Origin: Chryseobacterium gleum
GTDB taxonomy: Bacteria; Bacteroidota; Bacteroidia; Flavobacteriales_D; Crocinitomicaceae
NCBI GenBank assembly: GCA_943326315.2
Contig: CALPSU020000150.1
Coordinates: 1 to 6,350, forward strand
Direction of reading: 5' to 3'
DNA: 6,350 nt
The translations under genes and the position numbers were made by a program. The notes beneath the pieces are model-generated. The model worked only from the letters and a program-made list of their open reading frames with translations. It was not told the origin of the DNA and did not search any database. This document shows positions 1-6,315 of this stretch, piece by piece; the first letter of the stretch is position 1, and every line of letters starts with the position of its first letter.

Positions 1-1343
1 GTATTGATATATCCTTCGCTTTTATTTTCAATATATTCATAACGAATTCCTGGAACAATTTTTAATTTTGAACCAATCTGAAATATGTTTTCAGCAAATA
101 AGGCATAATTGATTGTTTCAAACTCTAATAAACGACCGTATTCTGGCTTTGTTAATGTTAAATCATATTCATGACCTGTTGTTCCTATACCTAATTGTTT
201 TCGGTTAGTATTTCCTTTATAAGCCCTAATACCACCAGCTAAAATACTTTCTTTACCAATTAAATTATATTTATATGAAGTTCTAATTTCAGCCCCATAA
301 TTGTTATAATTATCTCTATCAACTTGCCTAGTGTTGAAATCAAGTGTTGTAGCATTTATACTATCTTTAGTTATTATTGATTTTGTATAGCCGACACTGT
401 TTCGTTCAGCATAGGTATAAAATGATTTAATTTGAAGATTAAGCTTTTCATTTATATCATATTTTAATGTTAAAGATGCCACATTGAAAGGAGCGCTAAA
501 CCAATTTCTTTCTCTAAAGGATTGACGATGATTTTCTTGAAATTGTTTATCCGTTAAACCTCCAGATTGCTGACTTTTATAGTCCATTTTTGTGTACTCA
601 CCTGAAATATTTATTTTGCTTGAAATTTGGTAATTGGCTGAAATATAACCGGTATGTGTATTGTAAGTGCTATTTTCTCTCCATCCATTGGCATTTCTAC
701 TGTGAAGAAATCCGAAGTAAGAGAATTTTTTAAGTGTTCCACCTATAGCATTATACCTATTAAAAAGTCCATAAGTACCAAATGTTTGCTGGCTTTCGAA
801 TGTAAAAGGTTTTTTTGAATCACCTTTTTTGAATTGATAATTTATAAGGCCTCCAAATTGAGGTCCGAATTGTAAAGATGCTGCACCTCTTGTAACCTCT
901 ATTTTAGATAAGGCTTCCAAAGGTGGAGTATAATACGTTTCAGGATACCCAAAAACTTCAGAACTAATATCGTATCCATTTTGTCGAACGTTAAATTCCC
1001 ATGATCTATTTGGACTTAATCCTCTAGCAGCAATTCCAGTTTGAATTCCAGAACCATCGTTTTCCCAAATACTTATCCCTGGTACTTTTGCAAATACCTG
1101 TCTTGAATTATTTGTTGTAAGGTCTGCATTAATTTTATCCATTAAAATAACTTCTGTTTTTTTTCCAGCATAAATTACATTTTCTTTTAGGATAGGCATA
1201 TATTCTTTTCCATTAATAGATTGATTCTCTTTAATAATCACCTCTTGAAATTGAATGACTTTATTTGAATCAGGTTCTTGAGCAGTTAAATTAAAGCAAT
1301 TTAAAAGTCCTAAAGTGAAAATTGAACTAGATATATTTTTCAT
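1..1343 (-). CDS. TonB-dependent outer-membrane receptor, FecA-like (N-terminal part; 3' end outside window)
   Basis: This is the N-terminal 447 codons of an outer-membrane active-transport receptor; the frame stays open to the window edge. Residues 1-22 form a Sec signal peptide with likely cleavage after LTAQ. A TonB-box-like stretch (FQEVIIKEN) lies at about 32-40. The plug domain spans about 60-168, with AARGLSPNRSWEF (105-117), GYPETYYTPP (132-141), IEVTRGAASLQFGPQFGG (148-165) and then LINY. Beta-barrel sequence with alternating aromatic strands follows. The plug motifs resemble FecA-type receptors (COG4772) for iron chelates; the actual ligand cannot be read from sequence. No carboxypeptidase-like N-terminal domain or FecA-type signalling extension is present, so sigma/anti-sigma control through the receptor is unlikely. 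Family members are usually about 700-800 aa, so roughly 40% is missing. The 86-bp leader region carries a promoter and two Fur-like boxes, which suggests metal repression. The start is chosen because the signal peptide begins directly at this ATG. Confidence 0.93.
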   Translation of the reverse strand, partial: MKNISSSIFTLGLLNCFNLTAQEPDSNKVIQFQEVIIKENQSINGKEYMPILKENVIYAGKKTEVILMDKINADLTTNNSRQVFAKVPGISIWENDGSGIQTGIAARGLSPNRSWEFNVRQNGYDISSEVFGYPETYYTPPLEALSKIEVTRGAASLQFGPQFGGLINYQFKKGDSKKPFTFESQQTFGTYGLFNRYNAIGGTLKKFSYFGFLHSRNANGWRENSTYNTHTGYISANYQISSKINISGEYTKMDYKSQQSGGLTDKQFQENHRQSFRERNWFSAPFNVASLTLKYDINEKLNLQIKSFYTYAERNSVGYTKSIITKDSINATTLDFNTRQVDRDNYNNYGAEIRTSYKYNLIGKESILAGGIRAYKGNTNRKQLGIGTTGHEYDLTLTKPEYGRLLEFETINYALFAENIFQIGSKLKIVPGIRYEYIENKSEGYIN

Positions 1344-1358
1344 TTTTTAAATTTTAGT

Positions 1359-1389
1359 CAAAAATATTATATAGAATGATTCTAAACAA
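1359..1389 (-). promoter_or_regulatory. Predicted Bacteroidota-type promoter of the TonB-dependent receptor
   Basis: Read on the minus strand, a -7 element TATTTTTG (1366 to 1359) matches the Bacteroidota consensus TAnnTTTG. It is preceded, after a 20-nt spacer, by TTG (1389 to 1387), which fits the -33 element. Transcription would start near 1352-1355, leaving a leader of only about 10 nt, A-rich and without a Shine-Dalgarno sequence, as is common in this phylum. The consensus match is seen directly; promoter activity is inferred. Confidence 0.5.
1371..1385. promoter_or_regulatory. Fur-family box, promoter-proximal
   Basis: The plus-strand sequence ATAGAATGATTCTAA contains the perfect 13-bp palindrome TAGAAT-G-ATTCTA (1372-1384). 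Its 7-1-7 layout is that of Fur-family operators. It sits wholly between the putative -33 and -7 elements of the receptor promoter, so a bound repressor would block RNA polymerase. Assignment to Fur, rather than a relative such as Zur or an unrelated dimeric regulator, is inferred from the layout and the receptor gene it precedes. Confidence 0.55.
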
Positions 1390-1407
1390 TACCGTAAAAA
1401 AGGTATT
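1388..1407. repeat. Inverted repeat AATACC / GGTATT between the two Fur-like boxes
   Basis: Two perfect 6-bp arms (1388-1393 and 1402-1407) flank an 8-nt loop, GTAAAAAA. On the minus strand the T-run lies in the loop and not after the stem, so this is not a standard intrinsic terminator. Its outer arm overlaps the putative -33 TTG at 1387-1389. It could be a further operator or a weak hairpin after the dihydroorotase gene; either role is a guess. Confidence 0.4.
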
Positions 1408-1426
1408 ATTTAGAATTAATCTAAAT
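1408..1426. promoter_or_regulatory. Fur-family box, promoter-distal
   Basis: The plus-strand sequence ATTTAGAATTAATCTAAAT has perfect 7-bp outer arms (ATTTAGA / TCTAAAT). Its core TTAGAAT-T-AATCTAA (1410-1424) aligns with the promoter-proximal box: 12 of 15 positions agree. Box centres are 39 bp apart (1378 and 1417). It begins 3 bp beyond the dihydroorotase stop codon and lies just upstream of the -33 element. The match between the two boxes supports one regulator binding both. On the minus strand it could also form an AT-rich hairpin followed, 6 nt later, by six T residues, so a weak terminator role cannot be excluded. Confidence 0.5.
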
Positions 1427-1429
1427 ATT

Positions 1430-2782
1430 TTATCTCTCTTTTTCAAATTTTAATCTTAATCCATTCGAATGATCTATTAAATTACCGTCATTGTAAACAA
1501 GTTCTCCATTTACAAAAGTCTTTTTGATTTTACTTTTAAACACTTGGTTTTCGAATGGTGACCAATTGCATTTATATAAAATTGAAGATTTTGTAACCTC
1601 CCAAGGTTGATTTAAATCAACTAATACCAAATCAGCATAATAACCTTCTCTGATATAGCCTCGATCTTTGATACGATAAATTTCAGCAACATGATGCGCT
1701 GTTTTTTCGGCTATTTTCTCTAAGGAAATTTTACCTTGATGGTATAATTCGAACAAAGTGACTAATGCATGTTGCACCAAAGGACCACCAGAATGAGCTT
1801 GAAAATAATTACCGCTTTTTTCAGCAATTGTATGTGGAGCATGATCCGTAGCAATGATATCTAAACAATTGTCATTTAATGCTTTTATTAAGCTTTCTTG
1901 ATCTTTTTTAGTTTTAATCGAAGGATTCCATTTGATAGAAGCACCTAATTTTTCGTAATCTTGATCATTGAACCATAAGTGATGAACGCAAGCTTCTGCA
2001 GTTATTCTTTTATCTCGAATAGGTAAATTATTACTAAATAGATTGGCTTCATCCAACGTTGAAATATGGAAAAAATGAAGTCGATTAGAGTGCTTTTTTG
2101 CGATTTCAATCACGCGTTTTGTTGCTGTGACACAAGCTTCATTGCTTCGAATAGCGGCGTGAAATTGAAAAGGAATTTCATTTTGATACAACTCCTTGTA
2201 ATGATTGGTGTTTTTTTTAATAATTGCATCGTCTTCGCTGTGCAAAGCAATTAATGTATTTGATTCAGAAAATAGTTTTTCTAAAAAGTCAGGGTAATTT
2301 GCCAATATTCCATCTTCCGCATCAAAATACAAGCCGTCATCTGTAATTCCACAAACTTGTTCATTGTCAACTTTTAATGCTTCTTCCAAATTATTTTTAT
2401 TAATCCCCATGAAAAAAGAATAATTAGCCAAAGAAGTTTTACTTGCTAATTCGTATTTTTCTTCCAATAAATCTAACGTCAACGTATTTGGAATTGTATT
2501 TGGCATATCCATAAAGGAAGTAATACCTCCGGCAACTGCTGCTCTCGATTCTGAATAGATGGTTGCTTTGTGTGTTAAACCAGGCTCTCTAAAATGTACT
2601 TGATCATCAATCATTCCTGGAAATAAATAAAGTCCAGCTGCGTTGATTTCTATCCATTTTTCTTCTTTCTTCGGAGCAATACAATCTGCTATTTTTTCAA
2701 TTTTTTGATTTGAAATCAATATATCTTTTACGGAAATGTTGCCCTCGTTTACAACAAAAGCTTGTTTGATTACTATTTTCAT
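1430..2782 (-). CDS. pyrC: Dihydroorotase (class I), pyrimidine biosynthesis
   Basis: This enzyme performs the reversible cyclisation of N-carbamoyl-aspartate to dihydroorotate, the third step of de novo UMP synthesis, in the cytosol. It is full length for the family at 450 aa and has the amidohydrolase barrel fold. Visible sites include DDQVHFREPG (59-68, with H63 and substrate-binding R65), MDMPNT (91-96, N95), TDDG (147-150), H181 in ALHSED, H239 in FFHIST, the HHLWF block at 267-271, WNPSIK (285-290) and TDHAPH (312-317, D313 and H317). TDDG matches the class I enzymes of Aquifex and Bacillus, where an Asp fills the place of the carboxylated Lys. The first His of the usual HxH zinc pair is Gln61; I recall the same Gln in the Porphyromonas gingivalis enzyme, so it is probably a lineage trait. 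Its ATG directly follows the Sua5 stop codon (TAAATG), indicating translational coupling. Confidence 0.95.
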   Translation of the reverse strand: MKIVIKQAFVVNEGNISVKDILISNQKIEKIADCIAPKKEEKWIEINAAGLYLFPGMIDDQVHFREPGLTHKATIYSESRAAVAGGITSFMDMPNTIPNTLTLDLLEEKYELASKTSLANYSFFMGINKNNLEEALKVDNEQVCGITDDGLYFDAEDGILANYPDFLEKLFSESNTLIALHSEDDAIIKKNTNHYKELYQNEIPFQFHAAIRSNEACVTATKRVIEIAKKHSNRLHFFHISTLDEANLFSNNLPIRDKRITAEACVHHLWFNDQDYEKLGASIKWNPSIKTKKDQESLIKALNDNCLDIIATDHAPHTIAEKSGNYFQAHSGGPLVQHALVTLFELYHQGKISLEKIAEKTAHHVAEIYRIKDRGYIREGYYADLVLVDLNQPWEVTKSSILYKCNWSPFENQVFKSKIKKTFVNGELVYNDGNLIDHSNGLRLKFEKER

Positions 2783-3739
2783 TTAACTTTTTTTAATTGC
2801 TCTTTGTAATCTATCGTTCATAGTTCTACCTAAACCACTATCTGGCATAATCTCTGCGATGATAATGTCAATATTTTTCTCATCTAATCGATGCATTGCA
2901 GCATATAAGTTTCTAGCAGCTTCGGACAAATCTCCACTTTTTGATAAAATTTCTTGGTATTTAATCGAGGGATTTTTAATGTCATTTTGAAATAGTAGTA
3001 ATCCTATTTTTTGATTAGGAAATGATTTTATGAGTTCTACAACATTATTCGTTAGAAATGTATCGGTTTTTGGAGCATAATGTCTTGAAAACATTCCAGG
3101 CGCTTTAGGATCAATATCATTTTTAGAATTATCTGTTATTTTACCAACTACTTTTTCAATTTCATCGATTGTAATGGAACCATGTCTGTAAAGGACTACT
3201 TGATTGTCTTCAAATCCAATAATTGTTGATTCAATTCCCTCTTCACAATTCCCTCCTTCTAAAATTAATTCTAATTTATCATTAAAATAATCTAAAACAT
3301 GTTTTGAAGAAGTTGGACTTATTGAACCAAAAGGGTTTGCGCTTGGAGCTGCTAATGGGAAATCTAATTTTTGTAATAATTCAAGTGTACGCTTATGATT
3401 AGGCATTCGTATAGCTACTGTATCCTTGTTGGCTGTTACCAAATCTGATATATGAGGTTGTTTTTTGAGAACAAGTGTTAGAGGTCCTGGCCAAAATTTT
3501 TCGACAAGTTTAAAAGCTATTTCAGGTATTTCACTTGCTATTTTTTGAATTTGATCTATCGATTTTACATGAACAATTAATGGATTATTAAAAGGTCTGT
3601 TTTTTAGTTCAAATATTTTTTTAAGTGCAATTTCACTAAATATATTTCCAGCTAAACCATAAACTGTTTCAGTTGGAATTGCAATAATATTTTCCTGATT
3701 TAATAATGTAATTGCTTTATCAATATTTTTGGTTATCAT
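2783..3739 (-). CDS. sua5: L-threonylcarbamoyladenylate synthase, Sua5 type (tRNA t6A synthesis)
   Basis: It makes threonylcarbamoyl-AMP from threonine, bicarbonate and ATP; the TsaB/TsaD/TsaE machinery then transfers the carbamoyl group to A37 of ANN-decoding tRNAs. The YrdC-like catalytic domain (about 5-195) shows IPTETVYGLAG (21-31), KNRPFNNPLIVHV (46-58), FWPGPLTLVL (82-91), VAIRMP (108-113), APSANPFGSISPTS (131-144) and EGIESTIIGF (167-176). The linker PKAPGMFSRHYAPKT (211-225) and the C-terminal Sua5 domain, with AARNLYAAMHRLD (274-286) and GLGRTMNDRLQRA (302-314), mark the long Sua5 form rather than the short TsaC form. Length (318 aa) is normal. The start codon lies 20 bp inside the end of bioA in another frame, and the stop abuts the dihydroorotase ATG, so it is an internal operon gene. 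It is probably essential or nearly so. Confidence 0.96.
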   Translation of the reverse strand: MITKNIDKAITLLNQENIIAIPTETVYGLAGNIFSEIALKKIFELKNRPFNNPLIVHVKSIDQIQKIASEIPEIAFKLVEKFWPGPLTLVLKKQPHISDLVTANKDTVAIRMPNHKRTLELLQKLDFPLAAPSANPFGSISPTSSKHVLDYFNDKLELILEGGNCEEGIESTIIGFEDNQVVLYRHGSITIDEIEKVVGKITDNSKNDIDPKAPGMFSRHYAPKTDTFLTNNVVELIKSFPNQKIGLLLFQNDIKNPSIKYQEILSKSGDLSEAARNLYAAMHRLDEKNIDIIIAEIMPDSGLGRTMNDRLQRAIKKS

Positions 3740-4991
3740 GCTTTAAATGAATTATAGTGAACCAATTTTTAATTACTGTAAGAATTTTGTTAAGTTCTTT
3801 TTTCTTAATAATGTAGGGAGGCATTAAATAAATAATATTCCCAATAGGTCTAAGCCAAACATTGTTTTCGATGGAAAATTCTTGAAAACCTTCTACGTAT
3901 TTTTTATCGATTAATTCAATAGCTCCAATTGCACCAATTATTCTTTTTTCTTTTATAAATGAAGAGGATATTTTAGAAAATTCCGATTTAATTATCTCTT
4001 CAATTTGTAGAATCTTTTTCAAATAATTTTCTTTTTCAAATAATTCAATACTTTTTAATGCTACAGAACAGGCTAAAGGATTGCCCATAAATGTTGGACC
4101 ATGCATGAATGCATTTTCATAATCTTTTCCTAAAAAACAATTGAATACTTTTGTTTTAGCAAGAGTTGCAGCATGACCTAAATATCCAGCAGTTAAAGCT
4201 TTACCTAAAATTAAAATATCTGGGCTTACATTAGAATGCTCCGAAGCAAATAACTTTCCAGTTCTACCAAATCCTGTTGCAACTTCATCAAAAATTAATA
4301 AAATATCGTATTGATCGCATAATTTTCTAACTTCAATTAGAAAGTAAGGAGAGTATATTTTAAATCCACCTGCACATTGAACAATAGGTTCGAGAATAAA
4401 AGCTGCAATTTGATTGTGATTATTAATGAGTATTTGTTCTAAAACCTTACAATCTTCTTCAATATCAATTTGTTTATAACCCGCGTTCGGAGCATTTACA
4501 AAAAAACCTTTATTTAAAATTCCTGAAAACGCTTTAATAAAATCAGAATCATCACTCACTTCCATTGCTTTGAAAGTATCTCCATGATAACTATTAGTTA
4601 GAGATATAATTTTATTTTTTTCGGATTTATTTTTATTTGACCAATATTGTATTGCCATCTTTAAAGCAACTTCAACAGCCACTGAACCGCTGTCAGAAAA
4701 GAAAACATGATTTAAACCTTTAGGTGTTATTTCTACTAATTTTTCAGCTAATTGTATTGCTGGTTTATGGGTTAAACCACCAAGCATTACATGGGAAAAC
4801 TTTTTAGATTGTTTAATTATTGCCTTATTTAATTTAGGATGATTATATCCATGAAGGGCAGACCACCATGATGAAATCCCATCAACTAATTTTCGACCAT
4901 CATTTAAATAAAGTAGTGCTCCTTTCCCTTTTTTAACTTCTGGATAAGGAATTAAATTTTTCATTTGCGTGTATGGATACCAAAGTGTCAT
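3720..4991 (-). CDS. bioA: Adenosylmethionine-8-amino-7-oxononanoate aminotransferase (biotin biosynthesis)
   Basis: This PLP enzyme converts 8-amino-7-oxononanoate (KAPA) to 7,8-diaminononanoate (DAPA), using S-adenosylmethionine as amino donor. It is a fold-type I, class III aminotransferase of normal length (423 aa). BioA-specific features are YPYTQM (5-10, Tyr7 of the substrate pocket), DGISSWWSALHGYNHP (37-52), DSGSVAVEVALKMA (100-113) and SYHGDTFKAMEVSD (134-147). IFDEVATGFGRTG (233-245) gives the PLP-pyridine Asp235, LGKALTAGYLG (262-272) the Schiff-base Lys264, and HGPTFMGNPLAC (297-308) the phosphate-contacting Thr300. LRPIGNIIYLMPPYI (380-394) carries Arg381, equivalent to the E. 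coli carboxylate-binding arginine. All key residues are present, so it should be active. No other bio gene is visible in the window. It begins 12 bp after the CxxC protein gene and its end overlaps the Sua5 gene by 20 bp. Confidence 0.96.
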   Translation of the reverse strand: MTLWYPYTQMKNLIPYPEVKKGKGALLYLNDGRKLVDGISSWWSALHGYNHPKLNKAIIKQSKKFSHVMLGGLTHKPAIQLAEKLVEITPKGLNHVFFSDSGSVAVEVALKMAIQYWSNKNKSEKNKIISLTNSYHGDTFKAMEVSDDSDFIKAFSGILNKGFFVNAPNAGYKQIDIEEDCKVLEQILINNHNQIAAFILEPIVQCAGGFKIYSPYFLIEVRKLCDQYDILLIFDEVATGFGRTGKLFASEHSNVSPDILILGKALTAGYLGHAATLAKTKVFNCFLGKDYENAFMHGPTFMGNPLACSVALKSIELFEKENYLKKILQIEEIIKSEFSKISSSFIKEKRIIGAIGAIELIDKKYVEGFQEFSIENNVWLRPIGNIIYLMPPYIIKKKELNKILTVIKNWFTIIHLKHDNQKY

Positions 4992-5003
4992 TTTATAGTA
5001 TTT

Positions 5004-5846
5004 TTAAGGATTACATCTATCACAAAACATAGGTTCTTCGTATAGTTTGCCATTAGGAAATAGCTTTTCTTCAGAATATTTACATACTGTACATGCATAA
5101 ACATGACTTTTGATAGAGCGTGTAGGAAAGGAACATTGTTGGCAAGGTAATCCCATTTTTACATCCGTTACTCCAAAACCAGGTGTTGAACAATCAGGAC
5201 ATATCGAATTAATTTTATCGACTAACTTTTGAGTTAATTTTTGAATAACTTCCATTCGAGTAGGGTTATACATGGCACGCATATCCGTTTCTATATAAAC
5301 TTTACCGTACTTTTCTTTCAATAAAGTATATTTTGTAATCAGTTCTTCCCAAGTTGTAATCCCTTTACTGACATCTATTAATTCATCAGCTGATTTTCTG
5401 AGAATTAATCCATGAGAAGGAAATTTAGCTCTCTCTGTAAATTCTTTTAACTCTATTTCATCCGATACAAATGCTCCGTTGAAATTAGTTTCTAAACTCA
5501 ACTCCCTCACTACTATTTCAAGATTATGTTTGCGATCAATTAGAAGTAAAAATTCATCATCTGCATGAATGAAAAAATAAGATGGATGAGATCCAAACGA
5601 ACCTTCACTGGATACTGCAATATCCGTATTAGTCAAATCCATCGCTAATTGACACTTTTTTCTTGCAGTAGCAATAGGGTCATCTAATCTTTCTATTTCT
5701 CCTGAAAAAGTACCTAATAAATCGGTGTTAAAATTTTCAGGAACACAACAAATACAACCTAAATTAGATTCTAAAATAGGTTGTATCGCTTGTTCTTTTT
5801 GATGCATTGTCGCGATGACTAATTTTCTGTTTAGAAACATTTGCAT
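5004..5846 (-). CDS. Uncharacterised cytosolic protein with C-terminal four-CxxC zinc-ribbon region (DUF6671-like)
   Basis: Function unknown. The N-terminal globular part (about 6-200) has an IATMHQKE start (11-18), GTFSGEIERLDDPIATARKKC (45-65), SSEGSFGSHPS (79-89), LLLIDRKHNLEIVVRELS (100-117), ETNF (119-122), FPSHGLILR (142-150) and IETDMRAMYNPTRMEVI (185-201). I recall this pattern from a family listed as DUF6671, but that is memory, not a search. The tail (214-280) has four CxxC pairs: C216/C219, C235/C238, C252/C255 and C275/C278. That is enough for two zinc sites of the ribbon type, suggesting nucleic-acid or protein contact. No signal peptide or membrane segment is visible. The acidic and Arg residues in conserved-looking blocks could be catalytic, but no known active site is recognisable. 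Met3 is an alternative start; the first ATG gives 2-bp spacing from the upstream small gene. It is followed 12 bp later by bioA. Confidence 0.85.
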   Translation of the reverse strand: MQMFLNRKLVIATMHQKEQAIQPILESNLGCICCVPENFNTDLLGTFSGEIERLDDPIATARKKCQLAMDLTNTDIAVSSEGSFGSHPSYFFIHADDEFLLLIDRKHNLEIVVRELSLETNFNGAFVSDEIELKEFTERAKFPSHGLILRKSADELIDVSKGITTWEELITKYTLLKEKYGKVYIETDMRAMYNPTRMEVIQKLTQKLVDKINSICPDCSTPGFGVTDVKMGLPCQQCSFPTRSIKSHVYACTVCKYSEEKLFPNGKLYEEPMFCDRCNP

Positions 5847-5848
5847 TT

Positions 5849-6007
5849 TTATTCTTTTGAAGTATTAAATTGTTTGAGTATTAGAAGTCCAAAAATGAAA
5901 GAAACAGAAAGTAGTAATCGATTTATTAGAGTATCATTTGTAATTATGGCACCTATAAAGGAAAATACGAAGCAAGCGATTTTCGAATAAAATAATATCA
6001 ACTGCAT
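5849..6007 (-). CDS. Small predicted membrane protein, 52 aa, two transmembrane helices
   Basis: Not recognised as any known family. The frame runs from an ATG to TAA and encodes 52 aa. Two hydrophobic stretches, about residues 3-22 (LILFYSKIACFVFSFIGAII) and 31-46 (LLLSVSFIFGLLILKQ), are joined by a short polar turn, TNDTLINR (23-30). The tail QFNTSKE is polar. This is the layout of a small inner-membrane hairpin protein. Support for a real gene comes from its position: the stop codon is only 2 bp from the ATG of the CxxC protein gene, on the same strand, and the start follows the 84-aa membrane gene by 53 bp. In DNA this AT-rich, a hydrophobic frame can arise by chance because T-rich codons encode Phe, Leu and Ile, so the call needs homologues to be firm. 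Confidence 0.6.
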   Translation of the reverse strand: MQLILFYSKIACFVFSFIGAIITNDTLINRLLLSVSFIFGLLILKQFNTSKE

Positions 6008-6060
6008 ACATTTAGATTATTTAATGAAACATTTACTTTTAATTTTTCAAAATCGCTAAT
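6008..6060. other. Short intergenic gap with no recognised signal
   Basis: This AT-rich gap separates the two small membrane-protein genes. I found no hairpin followed by a T-run, and no good TTG to TAnnTTTG pair on the minus strand. The two genes may therefore share a transcript, but this is weak negative evidence. Confidence 0.4.
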
Positions 6061-6315
6061 TCAATCATTATTTTTTCTTCTTTGATTTCTTTTTGTCAAT
6101 TCAATATCTAGCGCTCTAAACAATGCAAAACTGATAGTGAAAATGAAAAAACTTATTAAACCTATAATGAAATAATGTTTAGAAGCATATTCAATTAATT
6201 GGTGCTCCATTTCGATTACTGAAGTTTGTAAAATAATACTCAATAGAAATATGATGCCAGTTATAAAACTTAACACGAGCATTAACGACTTGATTTTTGA
6301 TTTTTTTGAGTTCAT
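6061..6315 (-). CDS. Small predicted membrane protein, 84 aa, two transmembrane helices
   Basis: Not recognised. The N-terminus is basic (KKSKIK, 4-9), followed by a hydrophobic helix at about 11-30 (LMLVLSFITGIIFLLSIILQ), a polar loop with acidic residues (31-47), a second helix at about 48-67 and a strongly basic tail (KRNQRRK, 75-81). By the positive-inside rule both ends would face the cytoplasm and the loop the periplasm. No lipobox, cleavage site or catalytic motif is visible. The start ATG follows an A/T-rich leader with no Shine-Dalgarno sequence; only 35 bp of upstream sequence are available and no clear TAnnTTTG promoter is seen there. It is followed after 53 bp by another two-helix protein of similar design, and the pair may be functionally linked. 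Nothing shows what they do. Confidence 0.7.
   Translation of the reverse strand: MNSKKSKIKSLMLVLSFITGIIFLLSIILQTSVIEMEHQLIEYASKHYFIIGLISFFIFTISFALFRALDIELTKRNQRRKNND

Noticed and set aside
1..1343. Possible pseudogene, because no complete frame is present
   Set aside because: The minus-strand frame from 1343 reads without a stop to base 1 and keeps signal peptide, plug and barrel motifs. It is cut by the window edge, not broken.
1388..1407. Intrinsic terminator for the dihydroorotase operon
   Set aside because: The stem is only 6 bp and the T-run falls in the loop and not after the stem on the transcribed strand. Listed as an inverted repeat only.
2066..2254. Plus-strand open frame of 62 codons
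   Set aside because: It lies wholly antisense inside the dihydroorotase gene, whose frame is strongly supported by family motifs on both sides (H181, the HHLWF block and H239 lie nearby). Its Cys/Phe/Asn-rich product looks like a reverse-strand shadow.
5935..6012. Alternative ATG at 6012 in another frame, giving about 25 codons
   Set aside because: The product has no distinctive feature and the frame closes early. The ATG at 6007 gives the longer frame that fits exactly up to the next gene.
6001..6063. Read-through or frame extension of the 84-aa protein past its TGA (20 further open codons)
   Set aside because: The extension is short and polar with no recoding signal, and it overlaps the start of the 52-aa frame. 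Chance openness in AT-rich DNA is enough to explain it.
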